13,687 nt of DNA from Candidatus Zophobacter franzmannii (GCA_030765245.1 JAVCCX010000276.1:1-13687); one strand, 5' to 3'; positions 7,660-13,687 are shown, counted from the first letter of the stretch. Program-made: numbers and translations. The notes: a model not told the origin generated them from the letters alone.

Positions 7660-8050
7660 ACCATGATCTCAAGCACATTTTCATCCTAATATTTTGGTAG
7701 CAATTTATACACTCATTACTCTCTTAATCTGAGGACATTTTCACAACCAACACAGTGCAAAAATAACAGATTAGTTATCTCAACTTCTAATAAGTTAGCA
7801 ATATTCCATTGCATCTTTAGTTTTCAGAAGCCTGCGTCATTAGCAAAGAATTCAGATCCGCAGTGGGTTGACAGTGGGAAATCTGCGTATTGATCCCGAG
7901 TGCATAATGGCAGCACAGCTCTGGAACTCATAGTTATAAATACTTGATATATATTCTGTATTTATGCTATAAATCCTCTATTTCATATTGATACAAGACC
8001 AACAAACAACCCAAAATGTTTAACTCTTTGTAAAAACTTCATTTATTCTC
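7660..8050. other. Intergenic stretch without a supported gene
   Basis: About 390 bases between the rex promoter region and the lipoprotein promoter. One plus-strand frame is open from about 7689 to a TGA near 7893, but it has no usable start codon or recognisable motif. The stretch holds a tandem CAGTGGG pair 11 bases apart (7861-7867, 7872-7878), flanked by inverted CGCAG/CTGCG (7859-7863, 7883-7887), and an 8-bp inverted repeat, ATAAATAC/GTATTTAT (7936-7943, 7958-7965). No tRNA, rRNA or riboswitch was recognised. Confidence 0.5.
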
Positions 8051-8078
8051 TTGACACCATAAAAAGGGACATTATGAA
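8051..8078 (+). promoter_or_regulatory. Sigma-70-type promoter for the lipoprotein pair
   Basis: A perfect -35, TTGACA (8051-8056), is followed after 16 bases by TATGAA (8073-8078), a fair -10 sequence. Transcription would begin near 8085, leaving a leader of about 18 bases with a strong Shine-Dalgarno sequence. This also argues that the real start is ATG 8103 and not the in-frame TTG at 8079, which overlaps the -10 box. Confidence 0.6.
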
Positions 8079-8092
8079 TTGTTCAACAAATT

Positions 8093-8105
8093 GGAGGTGA
8101 ATATG
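8093..8105 (+). promoter_or_regulatory. Ribosome binding site fixing the first lipoprotein start
   Basis: GGAGGTGA (8093-8100) is a near-perfect complement of the 16S rRNA 3' end; its GGAGG core lies 5 bases from ATG 8103. It identifies 8103 as the start of a lipoprotein signal peptide. Confidence 0.8.
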
Positions 8106-8465
8106 CCGAGACTCACATTATTAGTCCTTATTTTAGTTTTACTTACCGCTTTCACAGCTTGTTCAAAGAAATCTGATCCTGTCGTTGATGGTGTAAAAAG
8201 TAGTATTCTAGCTTTACACAAAGTTTATGATGCTGAAATTGAGAAAAATGGTGATGCGAGTGAACTAACAGTTGCCGATGCCCTTGATGAGGCTAAAGTT
8301 GGTTTTGTAATGCAATCATATTGGGATTTTGAAGTTCTTGGGTTTCCACCAAAAAGATACATTGCCACTTCAAGTTCTACAAACAGACTTGGTGAAGGTA
8401 AGACAATTTGGTATGATGTTGATGACGAAGTTTTCCATGGTTTTAGAATTGACGACGATGAATAA
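8103..8465 (+). CDS. Small hypothetical lipoprotein
   Basis: A 120-residue protein that I do not recognise. It opens with a lipoprotein signal: a positive residue at position 3, a hydrophobic stretch (LTLLVLILVLLTAFT), then a lipobox ending AFTAC with the lipidation cysteine near residue 20. The mature part is about 100 residues, acidic (it ends in DDDE), with a predicted helix (about 35-70), then an aromatic strand-rich half containing SYWDFEVLGFPPKRYIATSS, GEGKTIWYDVDDEVFHGF. That pattern of a helix followed by short strands with Tyr/Ala/Thr and a WYD strand loosely recalls the head of pseudopilins, but there is no prepilin peptidase site, so this is only a suggestion. It is translated from a strong ribosome binding site and is followed 21 bases later by a second lipoprotein, likely in one transcript. 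Confidence 0.8.
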   Translation: MPRLTLLVLILVLLTAFTACSKKSDPVVDGVKSSILALHKVYDAEIEKNGDASELTVADALDEAKVGFVMQSYWDFEVLGFPPKRYIATSSSTNRLGEGKTIWYDVDDEVFHGFRIDDDE

Positions 8466-8476
8466 GATAAAATTTT

Positions 8477-8489
8477 GGAGGTATTTATG
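8477..8489 (+). promoter_or_regulatory. Ribosome binding site fixing the second lipoprotein start
   Basis: GGAGG at 8477-8481 lies 5 bases before ATG 8487. The longer in-frame option from TTG 8475 would use the Shine-Dalgarno sequence itself as coding and is rejected. Confidence 0.8.
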
Positions 8490-8792
8490 CGTAAAATAAC
8501 AGCGATTGTTGTTTCATTGATAGTGGTAGGTAGTTTTTCTGCTTGTTCAAAACAGGTTGACAAGTTGAAGGAGAAACAACAGGAAGTTAAAGAGCTTCAG
8601 AAAGAAGTTATTAAAGAAGCTAAAGAGTTGAAAAAAGACGCTGAGGCTGGGATTAAAGATATCAAAAAAGATATTGAGAAGAAGAAGAAAGATATTGAGA
8701 AAGATGCCAAAGCCAGAAAGAAAGAGGTTCAACAAGGCATCAAGGATGCAAAGAAGGAAATAGAGGATATCAAGAAACAGATTGACAACTAG
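8487..8792 (+). CDS. Small lysine-rich coiled-coil lipoprotein
   Basis: A 101-residue protein with a lipoprotein signal peptide (MRKITAIVVSLIVVGSFSAC; lipidation Cys20), followed by roughly 80 residues composed almost only of Lys, Glu, Asp, Ala, Ile, Val and Gln. Near-heptad spacing of Ile/Val/Leu in segments such as IKDIKKDIEKKKKDIEKDA indicates one long helix or coiled coil. The layout is like Braun-type lipoproteins (Lpp), though far richer in lysine, and it ends in Asp-Asn and not the lysine that Lpp uses for peptidoglycan attachment. I infer an envelope spacer or structural lipoprotein; no family is recognised. The strong ribosome binding site and probable co-transcription with the upstream lipoprotein suggest good expression. 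No terminator separates it from the peptidase gene 42 bases downstream. Confidence 0.82.
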   Translation: MRKITAIVVSLIVVGSFSACSKQVDKLKEKQQEVKELQKEVIKEAKELKKDAEAGIKDIKKDIEKKKKDIEKDAKARKKEVQQGIKDAKKEIEDIKKQIDN

Positions 8793-8834
8793 TCTTCACT
8801 AACCTTCAAATTACGAAATTAAAAGGGAATCAAT

Positions 8835-10070
8835 ATGAAAAAAGAGATGTTTATAAACCGTAGAGAGAAAGCCCTGAATGCTTTAGAGCAGGGAGAAGCT
8901 CTCCTTATATTTGCTAATCCATTACCCGGTGGTATTTACCACTTTATTCAGGATAAAAACTTCCTCTACTTTACCGGACTTGAGATTCCTGATGCAATCC
9001 TTTTGATGGTCAATTATGGTAAAACTAAAGCTTCCTACCTATTCATAGAACGGAATATTCCGGAGAGAATAGTTTGGGAAGGTGAAAAATTGCATAAAGA
9101 GCAAGCCATTGAAGCTTGTGGTATAACTTCTGTATTCTACCTTGATGAGTTTGAGAGAATGATGTCTGCTTATGCAGGTTCTATTAAAACAATCCTCTCT
9201 GATAAATTCCAGACAAGTCTCGGAACACCTATGGCAAGACCTGCTATGTGGATTAATAAAATCAAAACTAATTTCCCACATATCAATGTTGAGAGTTTAA
9301 ATCGAGTTATTGCTCCTCTTCGTACTGTGAAAGAGGATTGGGAAATAGAAGAGATGCAGAAGGCTATCGATATTACAGAACAGGGTATCAGAAAGATACT
9401 TGATAACGCTGTTGCCGGGATGCCTGAATTTACTCTCGAATCTATGCTCTATAATGAAATGCTTTCAAACGGTTATAGACACTGGGGGTTCAAACCTATC
9501 GTAGCCGGTGGAATGAACGCCACAACCTTGCATTATGAAGATAACGATACTCCAGTTAAAGATAACGTCCTCGTTCTACTTGATGTTGGTGCAGCTTGTA
9601 GTGGCTATAGTGCTGATATCTCCAGAACATTCCCTATTTCAGGTAAATTCACGCCTCGTCAACTTGATATCTATAATGCAGTCCTCAAAACACAGAAGAC
9701 TGTTATTGAGATGGTAAAACCGGGTGTATTGATGGCTGAGTTGAATGAAACAGCTGCTAATATGCTTGCAACAGCAATGTTAGACCTTAAGTTAATCGAT
9801 GATCCTAAGGACTTTAGGAAATATTATATGCATAGCATCGGCCATCACCTTGGGCTTGATACTCATGATGTTGGTGCTCGTGATTCTGTTCTCGAAGTGG
9901 GTAATGTAGTAACGGTTGAACCCGGTATCTATATCCCAGAAGAAGCTATTGGGATTAGAATTGAGGATGATATCCTTGTTACAAAAGATGGACATCGTAA
10001 CCTCTCTATCAATATTCCTAAAGAACCACAAGAACTTGAAGCAATCAGAACAGCTGCGCTAAAGAAGTAA
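8835..10070 (+). CDS. pepP: Xaa-Pro aminopeptidase (M24B metallopeptidase)
   Basis: This cytosolic dimetal peptidase removes an N-terminal residue next to proline. It has 411 residues with the usual two-domain build. The N-terminal creatinase/AMP_N domain (about 1-140) contains the DKNFLYFTGLEIPDA segment. The pita-bread catalytic domain (about 170-400) has all five metal ligands: Asp250 in LLDVGA, Asp261 in YSADISRTF, His337 in HSIGHHLG, Glu362 in TVEPGIYIP and Glu377 in RIEDD. The further active-site histidine is in LDTHDVG. There is no signal peptide. It starts 42 bases after the second lipoprotein with an AAAGGGA ribosome binding site and is followed after 2 bases by coaD. A prolidase (PepQ) is the nearest alternative; the complete AMP_N domain and the EPGIYIPEE pattern favour the aminopeptidase. 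Confidence 0.92.
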   Translation: MKKEMFINRREKALNALEQGEALLIFANPLPGGIYHFIQDKNFLYFTGLEIPDAILLMVNYGKTKASYLFIERNIPERIVWEGEKLHKEQAIEACGITSVFYLDEFERMMSAYAGSIKTILSDKFQTSLGTPMARPAMWINKIKTNFPHINVESLNRVIAPLRTVKEDWEIEEMQKAIDITEQGIRKILDNAVAGMPEFTLESMLYNEMLSNGYRHWGFKPIVAGGMNATTLHYEDNDTPVKDNVLVLLDVGAACSGYSADISRTFPISGKFTPRQLDIYNAVLKTQKTVIEMVKPGVLMAELNETAANMLATAMLDLKLIDDPKDFRKYYMHSIGHHLGLDTHDVGARDSVLEVGNVVTVEPGIYIPEEAIGIRIEDDILVTKDGHRNLSINIPKEPQELEAIRTAALKK

Positions 10071-10072
10071 TC

Positions 10073-10552
10073 ATGAGAAGAGCTTGCTATCCCGGGACAT
10101 TCGACCCACTTTCAAGTGGTCATGTTAATATTGTAGAAAAAGCAGCCCTTCACTTTGATGAGATAGTCTTAGCAGTCGCAGGTGTTACCGGGAAGAGTAC
10201 TCTCTTCACTCTTGAGGAGAGAACAGAACTCTGTCAGAAGGCTTGTGCTCACATTCCGAATGTGATTGTGAAGTCCTTTGATGGATTAGCTGTTGAGTTT
10301 GCGAAATCACATGACTGCAAAATTATAATTCGTGGACTTCGTGCTGTCTCTGACTTTGAGTATGAACTCTCGATTGCTTTAACCAACAAGAAACTTGAAA
10401 AATGTATTGAAACTCTTTTCCTAATCCCGAGTTATAGATATCTGTATCTATCCTCTACGATTATTCGACAGGTTGCTCAAGCAAGGGGTAACCTTGCTGA
10501 TATGGTGCCTGATGATGTCAGGCTGGCGTTGGAAAATAAGTTCAAGAAATAA
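10073..10552 (+). CDS. coaD: CoaD, phosphopantetheine adenylyltransferase
   Basis: CoaD transfers AMP from ATP to 4'-phosphopantetheine, the penultimate step of coenzyme A synthesis. The 159-residue length is normal. The nucleotidyltransferase signature is at the N-terminus, YPGTFDPLSSGHVNIV, with Thr9 and catalytic His17; the usual TxGH appears here as SSGH. IIRGLRAVSDFEYE (about 88-101) and the ATP-loop signature LSSTIIRQVA (about 126-135) complete the family features. The ATG follows the pepP stop by 2 bases, so translation is probably coupled to it. A strong intrinsic terminator starts 6 bases after the stop, so coaD closes the transcript. Confidence 0.96.
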   Translation: MRRACYPGTFDPLSSGHVNIVEKAALHFDEIVLAVAGVTGKSTLFTLEERTELCQKACAHIPNVIVKSFDGLAVEFAKSHDCKIIIRGLRAVSDFEYELSIALTNKKLEKCIETLFLIPSYRYLYLSSTIIRQVAQARGNLADMVPDDVRLALENKFKK

Positions 10553-10557
10553 ACTAT

Positions 10558-10580
10558 AGCCCCTTTCGAGGGGCTTTTTT
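10558..10580 (+). terminator. Rho-independent terminator after coaD
   Basis: AGCCCCT pairs with AGGGGCT (7 bp) around a TTCG loop, then six T. On the minus strand the same stem follows directly after the stop of the small reverse ORF at 10698-10579, but with only a weak T-rich tail. Confidence 0.92.
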
Positions 10581-10698
10581 ATTGGATGAAATCAATCACC
10601 AAATACTCTCCCCATTCATTATCCCCTATCCTAAAAGTAATTCCAAAATGTTTAAAGAAAAAACCTTGACCACATAGGAAGTAATCAAAAATAATCAT
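10579..10698 (-). CDS. Possible 39-residue ORF or gene remnant opposite the dnaB leader
   Basis: Reading the reverse strand of the 174-base coaD-dnaB gap gives an uninterrupted 39-codon frame from an ATG. Its composition looks protein-like and aromatic-rich: it begins MIIFDYFLCGQG and ends with the segment FRIGDNEWGEYLVIDFIQ before TAA. The frame remains open further upstream into the antisense of dnaB, so the ATG is not a clear natural beginning, and no Shine-Dalgarno sequence precedes it. The stop sits directly on the coaD terminator stem. It may be the C-terminal relic of a lost gene, a microprotein, or chance; I do not recognise a family. It overlaps the proposed dnaB promoter. Confidence 0.22.
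   Translation of the reverse strand: MIIFDYFLCGQGFFFKHFGITFRIGDNEWGEYLVIDFIQ
10666..10695 (+). promoter_or_regulatory. Probable sigma-70-type promoter for dnaB
   Basis: TTGACC (5 of 6) at 10666-10671 and AATAAT (5 of 6) at 10690-10695 are separated by 18 bases. They lie downstream of the coaD terminator and upstream of a GAGGAG ribosome binding site for dnaB, which is where a promoter is needed. Confidence 0.5.
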
Positions 10699-10726
10699 GT
10701 TCGCTGAAAGAAAAGAGGAGCCATAA

Positions 10727-12064
10727 ATGAGCGACAACCAAGAGAGAAATTTACCCTATGATATAAATGCTGAAGCTGCAGTAATATCTGCAATGATGAT
10801 AGACCAAGCCACCCTTTCCCATGGTGTTACAATACTAAAACCGGAATACTTCTATCGTACATCCCATCGAATAATTTTTGATACAATGATAGAGTTGTAT
10901 GAGGAGAATCTCGAAGCCGACCCTATCACAATCCTTAGTAGATTGACTCGTAAAGATGCGCTTGAGAAGGTTGGTGGCTCTAGTTATATTACAGAAATCT
11001 CCGATGTTGTTCTTTCCAGTGCTAATTTCGAGTACCATTCCAATATCATTATAGACCATGCTCTTCTACGCCAATTGATAGCTGCCTCGAATAATATCAT
11101 CGAATCAGCTAGGACTTCTGACCTTAGCACAAAAGAGATTGTGGACCAGGCTGAACAACTAATCTTCGAAGTTGCTGAGCGTCCTGGAATGCAGGCTTTT
11201 CAAAGCATTGCAGAGATTATCACCCCCACTCTTAGCTATATCGAGCAGGTTAAGTCATCGCACACTCAGACTGATGGAATTGTTACCGGGTATAATGATT
11301 TAGATAGGATCACAGGTGGCTTTAGACCCGGTCAGTTCATTGTTCTTGCAGCTCGTCCTGCGATGGGTAAAACCTCTTTCGCCCTAAATATTGGTTTAAA
11401 TGCAGCAATCTTACAGGATAAGAAGGTCGCTATCTTCACAATGGAGATGGGTGCTGATGAGATTGTCATGCGTATGCTTAGTTCATCCACTGAAGTGAAA
11501 ATGGAGTCTATGTTAAAAGGCTATGGTCTTGATGAGCCTAAGATGAATAGAATTACAAACTTTGCTCTTGAATTTGCAAACAAAGCCATCTATATAGATG
11601 ATGCAGGTACTAATACCGCTCTCGATATCCGTGCGAAATCCCGCCGTTTAAAAGCGGAACTTGGTGGACTTGACCTAATCCTTATTGACTATCTACAGTT
11701 GATGTCTTCAGCTCGTAATCGTGATAATAGACAGCAAGAGATCTCTGAGATTTCTCGTGCTATGAAGATTCTGGCAAAAGAGTTACAGCTTCCGGTAGTT
11801 GCTCTCTCTCAGCTTAACCGTAGTCTGGAATCAAGACCTGACAAAAGACCTATGCTTTCTGATCTTCGTGAATCCGGAGCGATTGAGCAGGATGCAGATA
11901 TGGTAATGTTTATCTATCGTGACGAGTACTATAACAAGGAATCTGAATTCCCGGGTATTGCTGAGATAATTATTGGAAAGAATCGTCATGGCCCTACCGG
12001 TAATATAAAGCTACGCTGGGAAGCAGAATTCACAACTTTCAAATCTCTGGATAATCAGCACTAA
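10727..12064 (+). CDS. dnaB: DnaB, replicative DNA helicase
   Basis: DnaB is the hexameric 5'-3' helicase that unwinds the replication fork and interacts with primase through its N-terminal domain. It has 445 residues. The N-terminal domain opens with the family hallmark LPYDINAEAAVISAMMID, followed by a linker helix (about 140-180) and the RecA-like ATPase domain. Walker A is ARPAMGKTS (Lys215, Thr216). The H1a-type segment is FTMEMGADEIVMRML. Walker B ends LILIDYLQLM (Asp321). The switch region is ALSQLNRSLESR, and the C-terminal KNRHGPTGNIKL carries the arginine finger region. There is no intein or insertion. A GAGGAG lies upstream of the ATG. The stop TAA overlaps the mlaE ATG by one base. 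Confidence 0.97.
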   Translation: MSDNQERNLPYDINAEAAVISAMMIDQATLSHGVTILKPEYFYRTSHRIIFDTMIELYEENLEADPITILSRLTRKDALEKVGGSSYITEISDVVLSSANFEYHSNIIIDHALLRQLIAASNNIIESARTSDLSTKEIVDQAEQLIFEVAERPGMQAFQSIAEIITPTLSYIEQVKSSHTQTDGIVTGYNDLDRITGGFRPGQFIVLAARPAMGKTSFALNIGLNAAILQDKKVAIFTMEMGADEIVMRMLSSSTEVKMESMLKGYGLDEPKMNRITNFALEFANKAIYIDDAGTNTALDIRAKSRRLKAELGGLDLILIDYLQLMSSARNRDNRQQEISEISRAMKILAKELQLPVVALSQLNRSLESRPDKRPMLSDLRESGAIEQDADMVMFIYRDEYYNKESEFPGIAEIIIGKNRHGPTGNIKLRWEAEFTTFKSLDNQH

Positions 12065-12813
12065 TGTTTACTCTTTTCTTTAGCAGTATCGGTAAATACA
12101 CACTCTTTACCGGGAAGTGTCTTGGTTATTTCAGAAATATTCCCAAACGCTTCTATGAGATAATTAAACAGATGAAAAGGATTGGAGTTGATTCACTCTT
12201 ACTAATCTCAATCACATCTGGTTTTACCGGCTTAGTAACAGCTCTGCAGGCTATATATCAAACAAAGGGATTTATTCCTTTGGATTATATAGGAGTTATG
12301 GTCGGAAAGTCTACAATGACTGAGCTTGCTCCTGTACTCACTGCTCTTGTACTGACCGGTAAGGTCGGTGCATCACTAACCGCTGAAATCGGGACAATGA
12401 AGGTAACTGAGCAGGTCGATGCTCTTTATTCACTTGCAATAGAGCCGCATGACTATCTTTATATGCCTCGTATTGTAGCAGGGTTGGTTATGTTCCCTAT
12501 ACTCACTATTTTTGCTAACCTTTTAGGTATCGTATCAGCCTACTTCTTCTCAGTATTCAAATACGGGATGAATTTCAGTACATTTTTCACAAACATGCAG
12601 AACCATTTCGAGCCCTTTGATCTCTGGAGTGGACTCATAAAATCACTTGTATTTGGCTTTGTCATTACGACTGTAGCCTGCTTCTGTGGCCATCTAACCA
12701 AAGGCGGAGCTGAAGGAGTAGGTAGAATGACTACCAACTCAGTTGTCTACTCTGCAATCCTAATCCTAATCTTCGACTTCGTTGTCGCTTGGTTCTTGTT
12801 TGGAGTTAGTTGA
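12064..12813 (+). CDS. mlaE: MlaE-family ABC transporter permease (phospholipid/lipid asymmetry)
   Basis: MlaE is the inner-membrane permease of the Mla-type ABC lipid transporters that move phospholipids between the inner and outer membranes of diderm bacteria. The 249-residue length is typical. There are several long hydrophobic segments and the family core GKVGASLTAEIGTMKVTEQ followed by VDAL (about 100-120), which forms the cytoplasmic coupling helix that contacts the MlaF ATPase. The start ATG overlaps the dnaB stop (TAATG), so translation is coupled. In most genomes mlaE is followed by mlaF (ATPase) and mlaD (MCE protein). Here the next gene is trmL, so the partners must lie elsewhere. 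Its presence supports a diderm organism. Confidence 0.93.
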   Translation: MFTLFFSSIGKYTLFTGKCLGYFRNIPKRFYEIIKQMKRIGVDSLLLISITSGFTGLVTALQAIYQTKGFIPLDYIGVMVGKSTMTELAPVLTALVLTGKVGASLTAEIGTMKVTEQVDALYSLAIEPHDYLYMPRIVAGLVMFPILTIFANLLGIVSAYFFSVFKYGMNFSTFFTNMQNHFEPFDLWSGLIKSLVFGFVITTVACFCGHLTKGGAEGVGRMTTNSVVYSAILILIFDFVVAWFLFGVS

Positions 12814-12864
12814 TAAAGTTAACGGTCTTGGTTTAGGTTTCTTAACAATCCATTGGGAGTTTAA

Positions 12865-13332
12865 ATGCCTTTTAAAGTAGTATTATACCAGCCTGAAATC
12901 CCTGCAAATACTGGTAATATTGGAAGACTGTGTGTCGGTTCCGGTGCTGAGTTACACATTATCAAGCCAATGCGTTTTATCTTGAGTGATAAACATCTCA
13001 AGCGAGCCGGACTTGACTACTGGGATAAGCTCACCCTTGTTTTACATAATTCCTACGAGGATTTCATAGCTAAGTATCCTGATATAAACATCTATTATTG
13101 TACTACTAAGACAGATAAACTATACACTGACATTGAATTCAAAGACGATGATGCACTTATCTTTGGACCTGAATCACGAGGGATCCCTGAGGACATTCTT
13201 TTTGCTCATAAAGAGATGAATATCACAATCCCAATGTCTGATGATATTCGGTCCATCAATCTCGCCAATAGCGTAGGTATCATTCTCTATGAAGCTTGGA
13301 GGCAGGTTAGTTTTGTGGGGAATAAGCAATAA
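12865..13332 (+). CDS. trmL: TrmL, tRNA (cytidine/uridine-34 2'-O)-methyltransferase
   Basis: A SPOUT-class methyltransferase that uses S-adenosylmethionine to methylate the ribose of the wobble nucleotide in certain tRNA-Leu isoacceptors. It has 155 residues, typical of the minimal TrmL form without an extra RNA-binding domain. All three SPOUT motifs are visible: YQPEIPANTGNIGRLC near residue 8, LIFGPESRGIP near residue 96, and the knot-forming segment IPMSDDIRSINLANSVGII near residue 120, followed by YEAWRQ. A GGGAG precedes the start codon. It lies 51 bases after mlaE and is probably in the same transcript. Its stop codon is one base from the beginning of the degenerate inverted repeat, so the 3' end of the mRNA would carry that structure. 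Confidence 0.94.
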   Translation: MPFKVVLYQPEIPANTGNIGRLCVGSGAELHIIKPMRFILSDKHLKRAGLDYWDKLTLVLHNSYEDFIAKYPDINIYYCTTKTDKLYTDIEFKDDDALIFGPESRGIPEDILFAHKEMNITIPMSDDIRSINLANSVGIILYEAWRQVSFVGNKQ

Positions 13333-13333
13333 T

Positions 13334-13545
13334 AACACGGACGGACAAAGACCGACACTGACACAGATCTACACAGACTTACAGCGACCCTCATTACTAC
13401 TGATTTTGTATTTATTGGTCCCTGTCAGTCTGTGTTCTTTTGTATTTGTCTGTAAATGTCCGTGTATGTCCCTGTTCTTTTGTATTTGTCTTTGTTCGTC
13501 CGTGTATGTCTGTGTTCTTTCTATTCGTCCGTGACCGTCCGTGTT
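13334..13545. repeat. Degenerate inverted repeat with a 10-base period
   Basis: The left part (13334-13390) is rich in GAC/ACA words (CACGGACGGAC, CACAGA, CACAGAC). The right part (about 13411-13545) is made of the complementary GTC/TGT words. The outer tips pair perfectly: AACACGGACGG at 13334-13344 with CCGTCCGTGTT at 13535-13545 (11 bp). Successive GTC ends recur every 10 bases in the right part, and GAC recurs at 13340, 13350 and 13360, then near 13376 and 13386, in the left. The unit sequences vary, so this is a low-fidelity repeat and not a simple microsatellite. Any translated frame across it is compositionally junk (Cys/Val/Phe-rich). Confidence 0.8.
13431..13545 (+). repeat. Two and a partial third copy of a 40-base direct repeat
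   Basis: Copies at 13431-13470 and 13471-13510 match at 33 of 40 positions. Their second (TGTATTTGTC) and fourth (CGTGTATGTC) decamers are identical. The third copy starts at 13511 with TGTGTTCTTT, identical to the opening of the first, then diverges. Each 40-mer is four 10-base subunits, most ending in GTC. Confidence 0.8.
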
Positions 13546-13556
13546 TCACAATATAG

Positions 13557-13687
13557 AAGTCAGGTGGTTACTCTTATATCTTCTGCAACTTTACAGATCG
13601 CGAGATGTGTGATTATGAGATAGTAACAAAGGCTTTGATTAGTTACAGAAAGAGATGGAAGATTGAGGAAGTTCATCGACATTTTAA
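13557..13687 (+). pseudogene. IS4-family DDE transposase fragment, cut by window edge
   Basis: After an in-frame TAG at 13554, the frame is open to the right edge. It reads KSGGYSYIFCNFTDRE, then MCDYEIV, then ALISYRKRWKIEEVHRHF, with a final partial codon AA. This contains the IS4-family signature Y-x2-R-x3-E-x6-K: Tyr at 13644, Arg at 13653, Glu at 13665 (the catalytic E of the DDE triad), with the lysine expected at 13686 if the codon is AAA or AAG. The residues before the ATG at 13605 also look like transposase (a hydrophobic strand before the catalytic helix), so that ATG is not a true start. Everything N-terminal, including the two catalytic aspartates, is missing and replaced by the repeat. 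I infer a 5'-truncated relic; the downstream end is unseen. Confidence 0.72.

Noticed and set aside
7689..7893. Open plus-strand frame in the rex-lipoprotein gap
   Set aside because: About 67 codons but no ATG, GTG or TTG start with a ribosome binding site and no recognisable motif; likely chance.
8547..8735. Minus-strand Phe/Leu-rich ORF
   Set aside because: It is the mirror of the Lys/Glu-rich codons of the second lipoprotein.
13289..13534. 81-residue ORF through the repeat, rich in Cys, Val and Phe
   Set aside because: It begins inside trmL in another frame and its sequence is the translation of the GTC/TGT repeat; no motif or ribosome binding site.
13334..13545. CRISPR array
   Set aside because: The 40-base units are adjacent without unique spacers, the copies diverge, and no cas genes are present.

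Overview
This is an AT-rich bacterial chromosome segment packed mainly with housekeeping genes. The best phylogenetic hint is the protein at 4672-6717. It is a secreted deiminase that ends in a Por/T9SS-like C-terminal sorting domain of the kind common in Bacteroidota, Cloacimonadota, Marinimicrobia and related phyla. The gene set (uvrB, der, plsY, rex, dnaB, coaD, mlaE, trmL) points to a Gram-negative, probably anaerobic or redox-sensing organism. Cloacimonadota is my tentative guess, from recollection of gene style and repeat type only; no search was run.

Layout. (1) 2-1900: uvrB, cut by the left edge inside its Walker A motif, followed at once by an N-terminally truncated response-regulator receiver (1903-2178). 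(2) 4545-2179, minus strand: an AhpD-like carboxymuconolactone-decarboxylase-family protein, der and plsY, arranged as an operon that ends tail-to-tail with the receiver fragment with no spacer. (3) 4672-6717: a secreted, multidomain, PPAD-like peptidyl-arginine deiminase with a clean terminator. (4) 7592-6978, minus strand: the redox repressor Rex, with a near-consensus Rex operator in its own leader, then about 430 bases without a supported gene. (5) 8103-10552: two small lipoproteins, an Xaa-Pro aminopeptidase and coaD, ending in a terminator. (6) 10727-13332: dnaB, mlaE (1-base overlap) and trmL. (7) 13334-13545: a degenerate inverted repeat built on a 10-base period, followed by the C-terminal part of an IS4-type DDE transposase that runs off the right edge.

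How the genes fit together. Most genes serve core functions: nucleotide excision repair, ribosome assembly, phospholipid synthesis, CoA synthesis, replication, tRNA modification and envelope lipid transport. The items most worth a second look are four. First is the deiminase, which keeps every residue I know to define Porphyromonas PPAD. Second is the 10-base-phased repeat lying against a transposase remnant. Third is the decaying receiver fused to the uvrB 3' end. Fourth is the Rex operator. I found no convincing undescribed multigene defence or metabolic system; the repeat/transposase corner is the closest candidate.
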